From Polytrichum commune (taxonomy: Eukaryota; Streptophyta; Polytrichopsida; Polytrichales; Polytrichaceae): a stretch of DNA of 64,000 nucleotides. Numbering within the stretch: the first letter of the stretch is position 1; each line of letters starts with the position of its first letter. The translations under genes and the position numbers were made by a program. Of the stretch, positions 24,421 to 36,554 are shown in pieces. Under the pieces are notes generated by a model that was given only the letters and a program-made list of their open reading frames with translations, searched no databases and had not been told where the DNA came from. The stretch lies in contig OX485807.1 of the NCBI GenBank assembly GCA_950295325.1, positions 23,963,666 through 24,027,665 on the forward strand, given 5' to 3'.

Positions 24421-26180
24421 AGTGAATGAATGAATGGTGTGATCTTGCATTGGGTGGCCTTGATGTTAGGCCCGTTTTATACTTGGGGTTGGATTGAGGG
24501 TCCGTGTGAACTCTAAGAATTTCAACCAATGGGATCACTCAATTTCATCAAATCCGGTCGAGGGTTTTATGTTAGGGTTGGGCTAAAACATAAACTCATC
24601 CTATGTGGCATCCTATGTGGTACAAATTGGGTGTCAGATCTTCAGGCCGGCTTAAAAAAATCAAGTTGAGGTTTTCAAGGGTTCGAACTCTCAACATGGG
24701 TTGGATTGGACTCGAACTCTCAACGATTGATAACGAAAATCTCTCCCCGTGACCATGGAAGGTAAAATTCTCTTCACTAATCTTTCCCCAAGAACAGTTG
24801 GACTTCAAATTGGGCCTCATCACTATACATATGACAAGGTTGAACCCGAGAAAAGTTCATAAAGTTGGGCCAGATCGAGGGCTCAATGCTTGAGAATCGG
24901 GCCGGCCCTCCATCCGACCCCATGCCGTATGTGAAGTCACCCTTACTCTATCACAATTGGCAAAGAACCCAAGAGTTTGAAGTATGAAGTTGAAACCCTA
25001 AAGACCCGCATTCACATGTGACCAAACCCCAACCACCATGGGATTCCCCTACTAACATCAATACTATATGAATATAAAACCGATTGCTATGCATTTGTCA
25101 ATCATATAAGCATTTATGATACCTAGTTTAATCTTAATCAGTTGGTTACGCATTCATTGGTTAAAACATAGTTTTGAAAAAACAAACAAACCTCTCGTGA
25201 AAGTCGCCATTACAAGTCTTTGTTTATGAGTACTAAAGAAATCGGTTATTACAAAACTTTGTCAGCGAGTTTAGCGCATTAACTTTGGTGCACCCTTTTA
25301 TTTTAGTTTGGAATAAATAGGGTTGAAAGTGGCAACACAACCACATCCTTCTCATGCACCGACACTGTCTGCACAACCACAAAAACTTTGGTTATCCCAC
25401 CATTGGAAGGGCGTCGTCCCCATTTGTTCCTTGTTGATTTCAATGCTTTTGAGAAATTTTTTTGGTTGTCTTTAATATAACATAGCCCGAGGCGCTTTTA
25501 TAGTTCATTATTTAGTTGTTATCAACCGTTGCATTCTAACAATATCAATGACAAAGTTTCATTGAGTTTATCAGGTTGAATCTACTAATAGAAGAGAATA
25601 CATAGGGTATAGTTTGCAATATTGTTTGACTTACCCCTGGCCCCACCCACCGTGTAGTGACTATTGGATAAGGTTATGTTCTATATTTGAGTAATTATTT
25701 TGGAATAAATGAATGATTTATATTGAATTTTCAGCATGTATTTTTGTACGGATAACAAGAGAATTTGATAGAATATTGAATTGACACTAAAATAAAATGT
25801 TTGAACAAGATTCGTAATAAACACCTTGGGACTGCGAGTATCATATGTGCATTGAATATGAAAACAATGAATGGGTAACCAAGATTGTGTTATTTAGTGC
25901 AAGTCAATTTCAAAAGCATGCTCGTGCCATCTAATCATCCATCAAAAGATTTGTAACCCCTTGTAAAGCAACCACGATAACAAAATAAATGAAATGAACT
26001 TCGACATGTTTATTTGTCGATGTGATTAAGGGCTTGTTCTTTTTAGGGTTGGTTGAATGGATTTACCCCATTATGTTGGGATTATGTGTTTCAAAAGGGT
26101 GGTTATAACTATGTCCTATACGAAGGGCCGAGGCCAAATCCTTGTGCACCTATTATGTTGGTTAATGCATGAAGATGTTA
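24421..26180. other. No supported gene
   Basis: Only short frames in any phase. No repeat units or terminal repeats were recognised. Confidence 0.35.
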
Positions 26181-26183
26181 ATC

Positions 26184-27500
26184 CTAGTTATGAGCTTGAG
26201 ATGGGATGGGCCTCGTCTTAACACGTAGGTTTGGCATATTGTTATTGCGATGTGGGGGCAGTGAAGGGGGCAAGGAGGCGGACAATGTTTGGCTAGATCT
26301 TTTATTAGCTTGTGGATGAAGTTGTAGTGTGTAATATTTTTTAACGAGTGATAATGGGGGGAGGGGCCATGCAAAAGTTATTGTCATGTGTCCTTGCTTT
26401 GTGTTGTACATTTTTGAGAAATGGCTTTGGTAAATGATGTGGTTGACGTGGAGGTGGTAATTCCCAAGATAACCAAGGGGGGGGGATGATGTGGTTGAGG
26501 GTGTCATGGGGGTCTCCTCCTCGGAAGTACTGGAAGGTTGAAGTTGAAGAGGCTCATGTTGTAATCTGTCATGATGTTGCTTTTGCCTCAAGTAGGTTTG
26601 TGACGACCATGGGAAAGAGGTTCAATGATCGTGGTGGAGGAGGGCCGGCAGTTCATGGGTTCAATCATCCAATGATGTATTGGGGAGCTTATGAGGTGCC
26701 TCGGGGTGTGACTACTTGGATAGAGAATGGTGACACGGTTTACAACCATGATTGGTGCTTAAGGGGGTTGGTGTTGCCCCTATTGCTTGATGGAACGGCA
26801 CATGTTGTTGTAATGTTGATATAGCAGTTAGTAGCATTCATGACTCCTAATTCTAGAGTTGTGGATAGCATGGGGTGGGAGTGTGTGGATTTAATATAGG
26901 GATAGAAGGTGTGAGGATAGGTCTCTCCTTTGTCAAGAAATTGTTGGTCTCTCGCCATTGGCTTCGATTTATGAAGGGTATGTAATACAATGGTTTTGGA
27001 AATACGTGGATACCAAGGGCATTGGGAATCTTGGTTGGTGTTGATGGTAGGGACATGGGTTTTGTGATTTTCAAGCTTGCGTTTATTAAGAATGAGGTGT
27101 GTTAGTATTGTATGAATGTGCGATGTGGTATTTCCATGAGAGTAGAGATGGAAGGCTTGGCCAATTTGAGGTTTATAAGGGATCGTATTGTGGGTATGTG
27201 AATGGTGCCTCGGACCCCAACGGTGAGTATAATTAAAGGTCTGTTATGGCAACCTAGTGCGTATAATTTGGCAAGGACTAGGTTATAATTATGTAGTTTG
27301 TGTGTTATGGAATATTTGGTAGCTTGTCGTGACAAAAGGTAAATCCGATGAGCTAGATGTGCAAGCCAGGGCCTAGAAAGGGGGTGGTTTCTCTGGTGTT
27401 ACCAAGGACACGCATTGTGTCGGGTCTAAAGCAGGCAAGACATGTGCAACATAACATTCACATGGGATGAACCATGAGGGGAGGGTATTGTCCCATGGCA
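26184..27500 (-). pseudogene. Decayed LINE C-terminal region
   Basis: Related to the better preserved element at 60091-62367. Reading the minus strand downward: an LRPDT segment (about 27400), an LIGFTFCHDK segment (about 27350), then LIILTVGVRGTIHIPTI (about 27220) and LNKRKLENHK (about 27080), matching in order FRPDI, IEFTYCND, LIVITAGARAATHIPS and LHKRRLENHQ of the 60-kb copy. Several stops and frameshifts separate them. Downstream, a proline- and serine-rich minus frame (26184-26591) may be the tail of the same protein. The plus-strand frames here are shadows. Confidence 0.6.
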
Positions 27501-28445
27501 AATTATGTTGGGTTCATGTGTCAATGAGTGTATAACTTGGTTAGGTGATTAGAGAGGACGATGCGAGCAATGTCATGCACAACCTTCTTATGTCTTCAAA
27601 TGCGGAGACCATGTATGCACCTATTTGTGCATTTGGATAGGAAATGGGGACATGTGTTGATTTCTTTGAGGGGGCAAAAATGTAGTGTATGTATGGATAT
27701 ATATATGTGTGGCCAAAAGATGTGTTTTTGTAGGTTACCCATATATTGGGCGTAAAGGAACTTAAAGCTTGACTAAATTATGCATTTGTTATCCAATATG
27801 CCATCCAAAATGTATTGGATTAGGCATGGAAATTGTTTTATTACCCAATCACTTGTCTACATATATGAAGTTTTCTCTATTGTGGCTAAGTTGCACATTG
27901 TTATGATATTTTGAAAGTGATCATTTAAGATTTTGGATGGAGCCATCAGGTTGTATGGAAGTGGGCATGGAATGACACTTAGTATGTGGTGGTATGTGTA
28001 TTGTGTGTATAAGGAAAATTATGGGAAAGGTGGATCCCAATTTAGCATGGTTGTTCACATTTTCATTGCCTTTGAATGTTATCACGAGCTTTAATTCTTT
28101 TAATATGTATTTTGTATACATTGTTGGTGATGAGTTGTATCACTATGACTTTTACTACAAACTATATAAACCCACAATAAATATTATAGTACGAGCAAAC
28201 GGCTTCAAGGTGGAGCGTTGTATTGTTGTTTGTGTTTGTCTTGGAGCACGGGGTTTTTGGTAGTGTGAGTTTTATAATCTAAATGTCTTTAAGAAATACA
28301 AGATAATTTTTCACGATTTTTTTTCACAAAAATATCTTGATTTTGTTAAATACAAGTTTTCCTTAAAATTTAGATATTAATTCAACGGATCACAATATCT
28401 TTTCAAACTAAATTCATAATCTTTCATTCATACAATGTTCTTAGG
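27501..28445. other. No supported gene
   Basis: Possibly the upstream part of the decayed minus-strand LINE, but no RNase H motif could be recognised. Confidence 0.3.
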
Positions 28446-28449
28446 TCTC

Positions 28450-28665
28450 TCACCGGTGGTCTTCAACGGTCTCCAAAGCTTCGTCAATGGTCTCCACAAC
28501 TCATCCAAGGTCTTCAACGCCTCCAAACTCCTCCAATGTTGTCAATGCTTTCAAGGTTGTTAATGCCTCCAAGGCCTTTCAAACTCCTGCAAGGTTGTCA
28601 ATGCCTCAAAGGTCCTCTAAACTCCTCCAAGGTCTGCAACTCCTCCAAACTCCATATGCCCAACT
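28450..28665 (+). repeat. CTCCAAGGTC minisatellite
   Basis: Roughly ten short imperfect units built from CTCCAAGGTC, TTCAACGCCTCCAA and ACTCCTCCAA in changing order. The plus-strand frame across it (28487-28729) is a by-product of the repeats. Confidence 0.6.
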
Positions 28666-28696
28666 CACAATGCCCCACCACCCTTCTTTCCCTTGC

Positions 28697-28788
28697 CCCC
28701 TTCGGCCAATAAGAAACCTTAGGGTTTAGGACATCAAAGATCCCTAAGTGGCTAGGTTACGTCCGCCATTGGTAAACTATGACCTTCC
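28697..28788 (+). repeat. Direct repeat, left copy, flanking a MITE
   Basis: CCCTTCGGCCAATAAGAAAC and the following 70 bases recur, diverged, at 29397-29492 on the other side of the MITE. The MITE appears to have landed near the joint of an older tandem duplication. Confidence 0.6.
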
Positions 28789-28792
28789 TTAA

Positions 28793-29392
28793 CCCCTAAA
28801 GGACCGTAAGGCCCCCAGGGGGCTTTTGATTGTAGAAAAGTGCAAATTGGATGAGATTGTTCCAAAGAAGCCCAAATTTGAGGGGAGAGGACCCTGGCTG
28901 TTTTTGCGAGATGGATCCAATGGTCTTTTCCGATCAGAAAATGATGAAGGATTGGATTTTTGGCGAATTCTTTGAGTGAACAAAAATTTCAGTTTTTGGG
29001 CCCAATCTCATTGCTTGGAGACTTCAGAGTCCCATATATTTTTTTCCACACCTTAGAATTTCACGAAAAAAATTCCACATGAGGGTCATAATGTTCTTTA
29101 CATGTGGTAAAAATTTCAGATGTTTTGGAGCACTTCTAAGCAATCTGATTCCAGCATAAGCACGAAGTACCCCCTGCCCGAACAATTTCCATCAATCTTC
29201 CCAATGGTGGCAATTTCTCAGAAATTGTGCGATCTTGTTGATCATTTTTTCATAAACAAGCTATGTAAGTCTTCTTTAGTTTCAACGGTGCCGATCGTGA
29301 AAATTACCCCACACTAATAAGAAATTGAGCTTGCTACAAGAGCTAATCAAGAAAACATGACCTAAGCTAAAACACCCCCGGTCCTTTAGGGG
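28793..29392. mobile_element. piggyBac-like MITE flanked by TTAA
   Basis: A 600-bp non-coding segment with perfect 14-bp terminal inverted repeats CCCCTAAAGGACCG, bounded on both sides by TTAA (28789-28792 and 29393-29396). TTAA target duplication with ends starting CCC is the signature of the piggyBac superfamily (established knowledge), which is rare in land plants. Because TTAA is palindromic, a TA duplication (Tc1/mariner-type) or a TAA/TTA duplication (Harbinger-type) with a slightly longer repeat cannot be excluded. Confidence 0.55.
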
Positions 29393-29396
29393 TTAA

Positions 29397-29492
29397 TCCT
29401 TCGGCCAATAGGAAACTACAAGGTTTAGGCGTTAATGAACCCTAGACAAGTAGATGACGGTTGCCACCGCTGCTAGTAAGCCCTATCATTCC
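29397..29492 (+). repeat. Direct repeat, right copy, flanking a MITE
   Basis: Partner of 28697-28788: begins CCTTCGGCCAATAGGAAACT and shares AGGTTTAGG and the AACCCTAGACAAGTAG-type continuation. Confidence 0.6.
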
Positions 29493-29823
29493 CTAACCCT
29501 CATGTCCTCTCTACCAAGCTCCGGTCTTGAATCAAAACCACTTATAAACTAAACAACTAACTATAACATGGTTTATCTATATGCATATTTGGAATAACAA
29601 TAACATCCGTAAATGCCTATATTTTAAATATTAACCAGCCCACATCACAACAATCTCCCTCATTCATCATGGCCCTAGAAATTGGTGTTGCTCTCTCTTC
29701 ATAATCATTGTAAAATTGCAACATGCCCTTGTTAATGTAATGCAACTATCGGATTTTGCAATAAGGTACATGAGCCTAATTTAGTTACTTATCTCGATCA
29801 AACGCCTATAATTATCAAGTGGT

Positions 29824-29945
29824 GTATGATGTGGATCTAAGAACAATCACCAATAAGACATGTTTCAAAACTTACATTTGGACCTCACACTCAAATTTGT
29901 TAACTTATCTAATTTCAATAATCACCGTTCTTCTTCTTTTTTTGG
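29824..29945. repeat. Dispersed repeat, partial copy at 29.8 kb
   Basis: GATGTGGATCTAAGAACAAT, then CACCAATAAGACATGTTT, matches the middle of the copies at 32.0 and 50.3 kb. Confidence 0.5.
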
Positions 29946-32009
29946 GGGGGGGGAGAGGACCCATTTAATCATTTAAGAACAATAAGAATCTTCACTTTGA
30001 TAGTAAATAAGATAATCACACGAGCTCTTAAACGGCCAAGGCCTGGATTTGGATTGTTAACCCCCTTGTAATAATCACACTCTTGATATGATTTGAGAAG
30101 ATGTGGGCTAATTGGGGGGGGGGGGCACCGTTCAAGACCCATATATGTTTGTGGACCACCTCGGGGGGGGGGGGGGGCAGTGTGTTAAAAAGTTAAGGAT
30201 ATAGGTGCGAACAATCACTATTTTATAGGGGGGGTACTACTTTCAATTCTCTTCTTTTTTCACATGCTATCATTATGTAAATTTATACTTTGGGTTAATA
30301 GAAAAATGGCTTGTATTACTTATAATTCCAAATTACTTATTATTCCATACCCTATAGTACTTTAAAGATGTCCAGTGCCATTTTTGATACCCTATATTAG
30401 TCTTAAGTCCATTTATAATTTTTAGCCCCCATGTTTTTAAAATACCCTATCATTTGTTCGCACGTATATTGCTACTCCAACCAATGACTACCCCCCCGAG
30501 TGGACCACATGATTTTGGTAGTTGCATACACAAATGCATCACTTGTTACAAGCCTCATAATGTAGTATTTAGTGTCACCAATTCTATTTGTCACTTTCCT
30601 CCATGATGACGCTTACGTCGTGTTATTCGTACCAATAAATAAACTCAAATAATGTTTGTATTGGTGTTCAAAATATATATGAGTTTGTGTGGGTTAGAGA
30701 TTGATGGGGAATTAAACAATGTGTCACTCTATTGGTTACAAATGCCTCGCCAAGGTATGGATATTATTCATGCAATTTATGTTGTCAATCATTCTATTGA
30801 TATCTAAACGGCTTTAGGGAAGAAAAGAAATCCTCATTTTCTAATATCATAGTTCTCTAGCATCTTGGCCATTGATATGCCTAGTGATCAATTAAAAATG
30901 CAAAAGCAAGTTAGGCAACCCATAAAATAATAATTTGAAATTGGGCAGATTCAAAAAGTAGTTTTAAGTAAGTTAGACATTCATCCACGTCATTTATGTA
31001 ATTCCTAATTTCATCTATGATGGCTATGATTAACTTACACACTTCCTTTAACCAATATTATTGTGATTTTAGGCACTCTTTGACAGTTTTGTCGCTATAA
31101 GGCGAGCTCCACATGAAAAACATCAAATACTACTACAAATGTTGAGGCATCGACTAAGGCCAGTGGAATTGTAGTTGACATGACTGCATCGACATATATG
31201 CATTATCAACTTTAAGGCTTGCTACTATGACCGGACGGCCCCAGTGAAGGTCGGAGGAGGGACAAGAAAAGTTGATTGGGTAGTTAAACTCTTAAATTAT
31301 GTGACTTTAATTCATACCCTTGCACTTGGAAGAAAAAAAATTATGGTCAATTCTTGATTAGTTCCAAATCTTTGTGCCATATAGTAAAACATAATGTCCT
31401 TTGACTATGGAAATCTAAACTACAACGCAAATGATGTGGATTTGTGAATGCACTAAGCATGCTTATCCATTGTTGTCTAGGATGGTCATACTTATCATGC
31501 AAAAATACCATGACCATACGATATTGTTGCGTGTATTAATGCTGGAAATTTTGTGCTCACTGCTCACATGATAACATTCCCTCATGCAAGAAGTGGTTTG
31601 GTGGTCTAGTGCAGCCTCCCTCTACACAAGTGTTCAACAAGAGGTCCAAGAATTTGAGTTTGGGTCCTTACCATGGTAGTAAATTAAAATTAGGAGAGTG
31701 TTATAATCTAATTATTTGCGATGGTCTACTTGATATACGCTAGGCTCCATTCTATATTGTGGGCATGACACATTTTGATTTATTAACCATTAAACAATAA
31801 CCCTTTGATGTCGTGTAAGATTCCGTGGTACATCTTCATCCATGCAAATTTCCTTGGTTCTTTAGGCCCTTAGGGTCTAGTGTAAAGCAAACTTGGATTG
31901 TCTCATGCTTCTTAACCAATTGAGAATGTGTATGGTCAAGGATCCTCAAGCTTTAGTGTACAGTGGCCCTTAAGATAAAAACATGATTTTGGTTGTTCGC
32001 TTTAAATGG
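29946..32009. other. No supported gene; long G homopolymers
   Basis: G runs of about 10-13 at 29944-29953, 30114-30126 and 30163-30177. A fragment near 30560 (TAGTATTTAGTGTCACCAAT) resembles the end of the MITE at 42662. Otherwise no structure seen. Confidence 0.4.
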
Positions 32010-32335
32010 ACACCTAAATTTGAGCAGTGTATGGTTAGATGTGGATCCAGGAACGAACACCAAGAAGACACATGTTTATAAGAGATTGGACTATGAGCTC
32101 AAAGTTTGTTAAACATTCTAGACATAGTTTAAGGACCTATATAACCATTTAATGGGCAAAGAGGACCTCACATTGAATGAATAAGATGTTTATATGAGTT
32201 CCAAAAATTATGAGGAAATTGGCTATGGCCACAATTTTGATTTGTCAATCATCTCACACTAATTCCATGTTTGATTTCCTACAAGAAATGGGTGCAAAGC
32301 TAAAAGTATCCACATAAGGCGCAACTAATTTAGTG
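32010..32335. repeat. Dispersed repeat, copy at 32.0 kb
   Basis: Reads TGGACACC, then GTGTATGGTTAGATGTGGAT, CACCAAGAAGACACATG, AGATTGGACTATG, and ends past AATGGGTGCAAAG. Closest to the copy at 50.3 kb, which has the same words in the same order, including GAGTTCCAAAAATTATGAG. Confidence 0.65.
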
Positions 32336-32489
32336 CGTATTTTTGTCATCAAGTTGGGGAGAAAAACATTTAGACAACGCACACGGTTTTCATTAGCAAT
32401 TATGGTTGGAAACACACACACACACACATGCAACTTTATAATTTACAAATGATGTACAAGAAATCCCATTATGGCTCCTTTGGCGGACC

Positions 32490-32519
32490 CAACCAAAAAA
32501 AAAAAAAAAAAAAAAAAAA
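32490..32519 (+). repeat. Poly-A run
   Basis: A run of about 25 or more A, close after a (CA)n stretch near 32410-32428. It could be the tail of a retroposed sequence, but no source was recognised. Confidence 0.6.
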
Positions 32520-33009
32520 CTTGTAGATGATGATGCCAACTTGGCTAGGCCAATGACAAACAACTCGGTGACCAATATACCAAGTCACGAGAAGTTTTGT
32601 ATACTATGTGATGGTTGGCCACATGTATTACCAAGTGCTACTAAGTGTCCTTGCCAACTTTGCCCCTACATTCCACCCTCAACATAAGTTAACACTTTGG
32701 AATAAGGAAACTTCACGGGGAGGTCACTTAGTGCATTTTAAAAACGACGTGCGGCATAATATAGGGAGGATTAAAATCATTTGACATAAAAATTATAAAA
32801 GAATTCCAAATAATGAAGGGTCCATTAAAAGTTCATAAGCCCATTACAAGTAAAATAGATAGGTATAAAATATGGGCCATTCCCTTTTAGTAAAAATAAT
32901 ATAGGGGCTGAAAATAAGGATCTTAGGATGTATGTTTAGTAGAATCAATTTCGTACGCATGCCTCACGAGGGATGGATGAAAAATTACTCATCATTCACC
33001 CAAAAATGA

Positions 33010-33708
33010 ATGAAATTGGAAGCCTCAGTACAGAGAACCGGAAAATTTTTGCCAACCGTAGAAGTTGATGGGCATTCCATTTACAAGTCAACGCTTGTCT
33101 CGCAACTCAATGATAATGTTTTTCTATCCAAAGATAGATTAGCAAGAATTAAACATAGTATTCATTTCAACAACCATGATAATTGTCTCCAAGCAAGATC
33201 TTCATGTGGATCAAGTTTGTTATCTATAGGATCTGATTATGGGGTGCATTTTGTCCAACGGAGCACAACAATGCTATTGTCAACTGTAAAATCCGTTGCC
33301 AAACGAAAAAAGGGACGTTCAATGACTGATGTTAAAGCTGGAAATGCTACTAACATATTGAATGGAGTAGATTCCAGTTCATGGTGGGTGGGTAGGGTGC
33401 AAGCTATGCGGCGGCGCAATGGGAAACAATTTGGAGTACTTAGGCAAGAGGTTGACCTCCTTGCTCGAACGGAGGAATCAGGGAGGAGAAATCCTAATAA
33501 TTCCCACATCGAAGTAATGTTGCAATATTATAGAAAATATCCAGGCCGTAACAAATTTAAGTATGATCACACAGATAGCAAATGGATTGATGTAGATTGT
33601 ATTATATCTACAGTAACCATGAGCTACAATTCTACAAATGAGGTGTACACTCTTGATAGGAATGATTCAGAGCAACTGTCCAAGTTTGTGACAGAACGAA
33701 CTATATAA
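33010..33708 (+). CDS. Unrecognised ORF inside the hAT-like element
   Basis: ATG-started, 232 codons, uninterrupted in an otherwise stop-rich area. About residues 15-55 read VDGHSIYKSTLVSQLN and RLARIKHSIHF; a basic stretch KRKKGR lies near residue 100; about residues 120-160 read SSSWWVGRVQAMRRRNGK and QEVDLLAR; the end has YKYDH-like, acidic and aromatic residues (WIDVDCIISTV). There is no signal peptide, membrane span, zinc finger, or hAT dimerisation box. WVGRVQ followed by basic residues and a strand-rich tail suggests a small beta-barrel or chromatin-type fold, but this is only an impression. It may be a host gene fragment carried by the element or an accessory protein of the element. 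A GTTGTGTTTGTGAACACACA repeat lies just downstream (33803-33866). Confidence 0.45.
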   Translation: MKLEASVQRTGKFLPTVEVDGHSIYKSTLVSQLNDNVFLSKDRLARIKHSIHFNNHDNCLQARSSCGSSLLSIGSDYGVHFVQRSTTMLLSTVKSVAKRKKGRSMTDVKAGNATNILNGVDSSSWWVGRVQAMRRRNGKQFGVLRQEVDLLARTEESGRRNPNNSHIEVMLQYYRKYPGRNKFKYDHTDSKWIDVDCIISTVTMSYNSTNEVYTLDRNDSEQLSKFVTERTI

Positions 33709-34161
33709 GATTCATGACCAAGCTTAAAGTGTTTCACACTATATGGTTCTGGTCTTCACTAGCATGTAAAGTGATTTTGAATAAAGGATTTTTATGGAGC
33801 GGGTGTTGTGTTTGTGAACACACACACAATCTTGTTGTGTTTGTAAACACACACTCAATCATGTTGTGTTCCATCCTAAGTCTTCTTTTTGTATTTTCAC
33901 TTTAAGTTTTTGTACTTGGTTTTTGCAATGGTACGTAATTTTTATATTTTTTTGTTGCCATGCTTTTCCCATCACTTTTGCATTGCATACATTCTTAAAT
34001 TCAAATTTTTTAATTAAAAGGAATATAGAGTACAAAAAATTTCAATGACATGGGCATTATAAGTAATGGTAGGGTACAAAAAAATAGGTCATTTTAGAAT
34101 ATTATGTAATTATAGGGAGCTTTTAATTCGTGCCTTGGAGGTAAATAGCCCCTAAACAAAT

Positions 34162-34722
34162 CACGGGTAGGTCACTTAGTGCATTTTAAAAACGACGTGC
34201 GGCATAATATAGAGAGGATTAAAATCATTTGAAATAAAAATTATAAAGGAATTCCAAATAATGAAGGGGCCATTAAATGTAGACAATCCCATTATAAGTA
34301 AGTTAGATGGACATAAAATGTGGGCCATTATTTTTTTGTAAAATTAATATAGGGGCTGAAGAGAAGGTTCCTAGAAGGTATGTTTAGTATGTTTGCTATG
34401 GTCTCCTATGTCTTTTCTTCATAACTTTGTTTGCAATGATATTATTGTTTGCACCCTTCTTTGTTTCCATAGTTTCCCTTAACACTCGTCAATGCGTTAG
34501 GAAGTAGATTAGCTTTTATTACTTAAAAGGAATATAGAGTACAAAAAATTGCAGTGACTTGGACAATATAAGTAATGGAAGGGTGCAAACAAATGGGCCA
34601 TTTTTGAAATTTAAGTAATTATAGGGAGGCTTTAATTCAACCCTTGAAGGTAAATAGCCCCAAAACAAAAAAACCCTAGCCGCACGTGGTGCACAAAAAT
34701 GCCTTAGAGTGACCTACCCGTG
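34162..34722. mobile_element. Nested 561-bp hAT-like MITE
   Basis: Ends CACGGGTAGGTCACT and, inverted, CACGGGTAGGTCACT; flanked by a perfect 8-bp duplication AAACAAAT (34154-34161 and 34723-34730). Left about 200 and right about 200 bases match the larger element around it, so it is a deletion derivative of the same family, inserted later. It has no ORF. Confidence 0.8.
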
Positions 34723-34790
34723 AAACAAATACCCCTCCGCCGCACGTGGTACACAAAAATCCTACTGAGTGACCTCCCCATGGGAAACTT

Positions 34791-36554
34791 GTAACACTTA
34801 TGTGGTGTTAACACTTTAGCACTTATCGGGGGTAGCATAGTCGATTTGTAACACTCACATGAATAACATTTATGTGACTTTGGAATTGAAAAAACAACAC
34901 TTATATAAATAAAGGGTGAAAACATATAAGATATGACTATGATCATGCATCATATAAGATATGCCAAGATCATGTTTCCTTTTGAAGTTTCTGAATGCTT
35001 TGGATGAGAGATGTAACATCAACATGTCTTTGTTCCAAATGTTGTTTCAAGGTCACAAATGCATTTTTCGCATCTTTGAATCCTACTTTTTCTACCACCA
35101 CATCACCAACTTACATATTGTTAATTTCTTCAATGGGATTCATTGTCAAATGCATCATTTCTTTCATCAAGCATACCTACAACGTCCTTCTCAATAGGTA
35201 TGTATGGATTGTTTGGAACAAATTCTAATTCATAATTGATGAACTCGCGTGCATTCATAATGGGTTTAGTTTCACTCTTTGCATGCACCAATGAATGTGT
35301 GTTGTTCCCATAAGGTAGCAGACTTTAGGGTTTAGGGTTAGGGATTATGTCAATTTTATCCAAGTTGTGATATTTCATAGCCTCACTTTCATGCAAATTA
35401 ACACTTATCGAGGTGAATTCATGGAAGAGGGGAGCGTATGTATATATATATATATGCTCTATTAACAATTCACATTTAACACTTACTAGTGTATGTGTGG
35501 GATTTTTGGGGGAAGCGCAGTTTTCTTTTCGCACATATGCGATTTTAACATTTATCGGGTTACACATATCGAAGGTGATACTTCAAAATCATATACATGC
35601 TGCAAACATAATAATAGAATAGAATATACATATACATATACATGGAACTAATGCCCCCATATGTTATTTATATATGTTGGGCAAATACAATAACTACTAT
35701 AACTTGTAGCCTTTATATAATAACATAGACCACTTTTGAGTTTCTTGGGCATTTAGGGTGACCCCTAAATGTCATAGGGTTGACACAATATCAATCTAAA
35801 GTAATTTAGGGTGATTTGAGTTCCTTTTGTGCAAAAAATGAAAATATCCTCTTGCCCAACACTTATATGCCAAATTTGAACACTGAGTGTGTAGCATCTA
35901 AGAGCAAAACCAACCATACACATATGCATTGGTTGAGGTGACCTACTACATCCAATTGACAAAGGAAAGACGCTTGAAAAACACGTGTGTTCAATAAAGT
36001 GCCAACTTAATAAAAAACCAAATTAGAGATACAAGAAGGTTGTCTACCTAGAAATCTCACATATTTACATGATATCATGGGAGTCTATATGGAAACTAGA
36101 TTTCATCGTGAACTGACAATACCCAAGTTTCCAATACGAGACTTATGATATATGTACATCCACCCCCCCCCCACTTTTGAATAGAAATCCTGAATATAAA
36201 TAAACCTTAAAGAATGCAATAGAAGTGAAGGAAAAAGACTCTCCTAACCAAGTGAACCATCCCGTCATGTGCGTGTGAACTTGAACAAACGTGTTGATCA
36301 ATTGCATGTAACCAATAGGAAATACAACTTCCAAATAGGTTAATTATAACAACACTCAAATGTTCACCAAAAATGAAGGGTAGTAGTTGTGGGCACATAC
36401 ACAAAAGAGCGGCATTCATCAAAAGGACCTGTCCTTTGCACGTGTGCAATCATATAGATGAATGGTCTTGCTTTAACTAGTGCAATGAAGTAGTTCAATA
36501 CTAGCATAGCAATTTCGACTCTTTGCATGTTGAATCATAACACATGTGTCATAA
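34791..36554. other. No supported gene; short telomere-like block
   Basis: Short frames only. At 35324-35343 two TTTAGGG units and one TTAGGG stand in a row, a small interstitial plant-type telomere motif. A TATATA run lies near 35440-35454. A C run of 9 lies near 36161. Confidence 0.4.

Larger units (their letters stand above)
32714..34782. mobile_element. hAT-like element carrying a captured ORF
   Basis: Ends are CACGGGGAGGTCAC (left) and, inverted, CATGGGGAGGTCAC (right), with similarity extending about 40 bases to GTGCGGC. It is flanked by a perfect 8-bp direct repeat GGAAACTT (32706-32713 and 34783-34790). An 8-bp target duplication and ends beginning CA fit the hAT superfamily. It contains a 232-codon ORF without recognisable hAT transposase motifs and, at 34162-34722, a smaller element of the same family with its own 8-bp duplication. 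Without the nested copy and its duplicated 8 bases the element is 1,500 bp. It is therefore non-autonomous. Confidence 0.75.

Noticed and set aside
26486-26824. Plus-strand 112-codon frame
   Set aside because: Antisense to a region that shows LINE-derived minus-strand motifs; no domain.
32393-32520. Processed pseudogene ending in poly-A at 32490-32519
   Set aside because: No upstream coding match and no flanking duplication; more likely a simple repeat.
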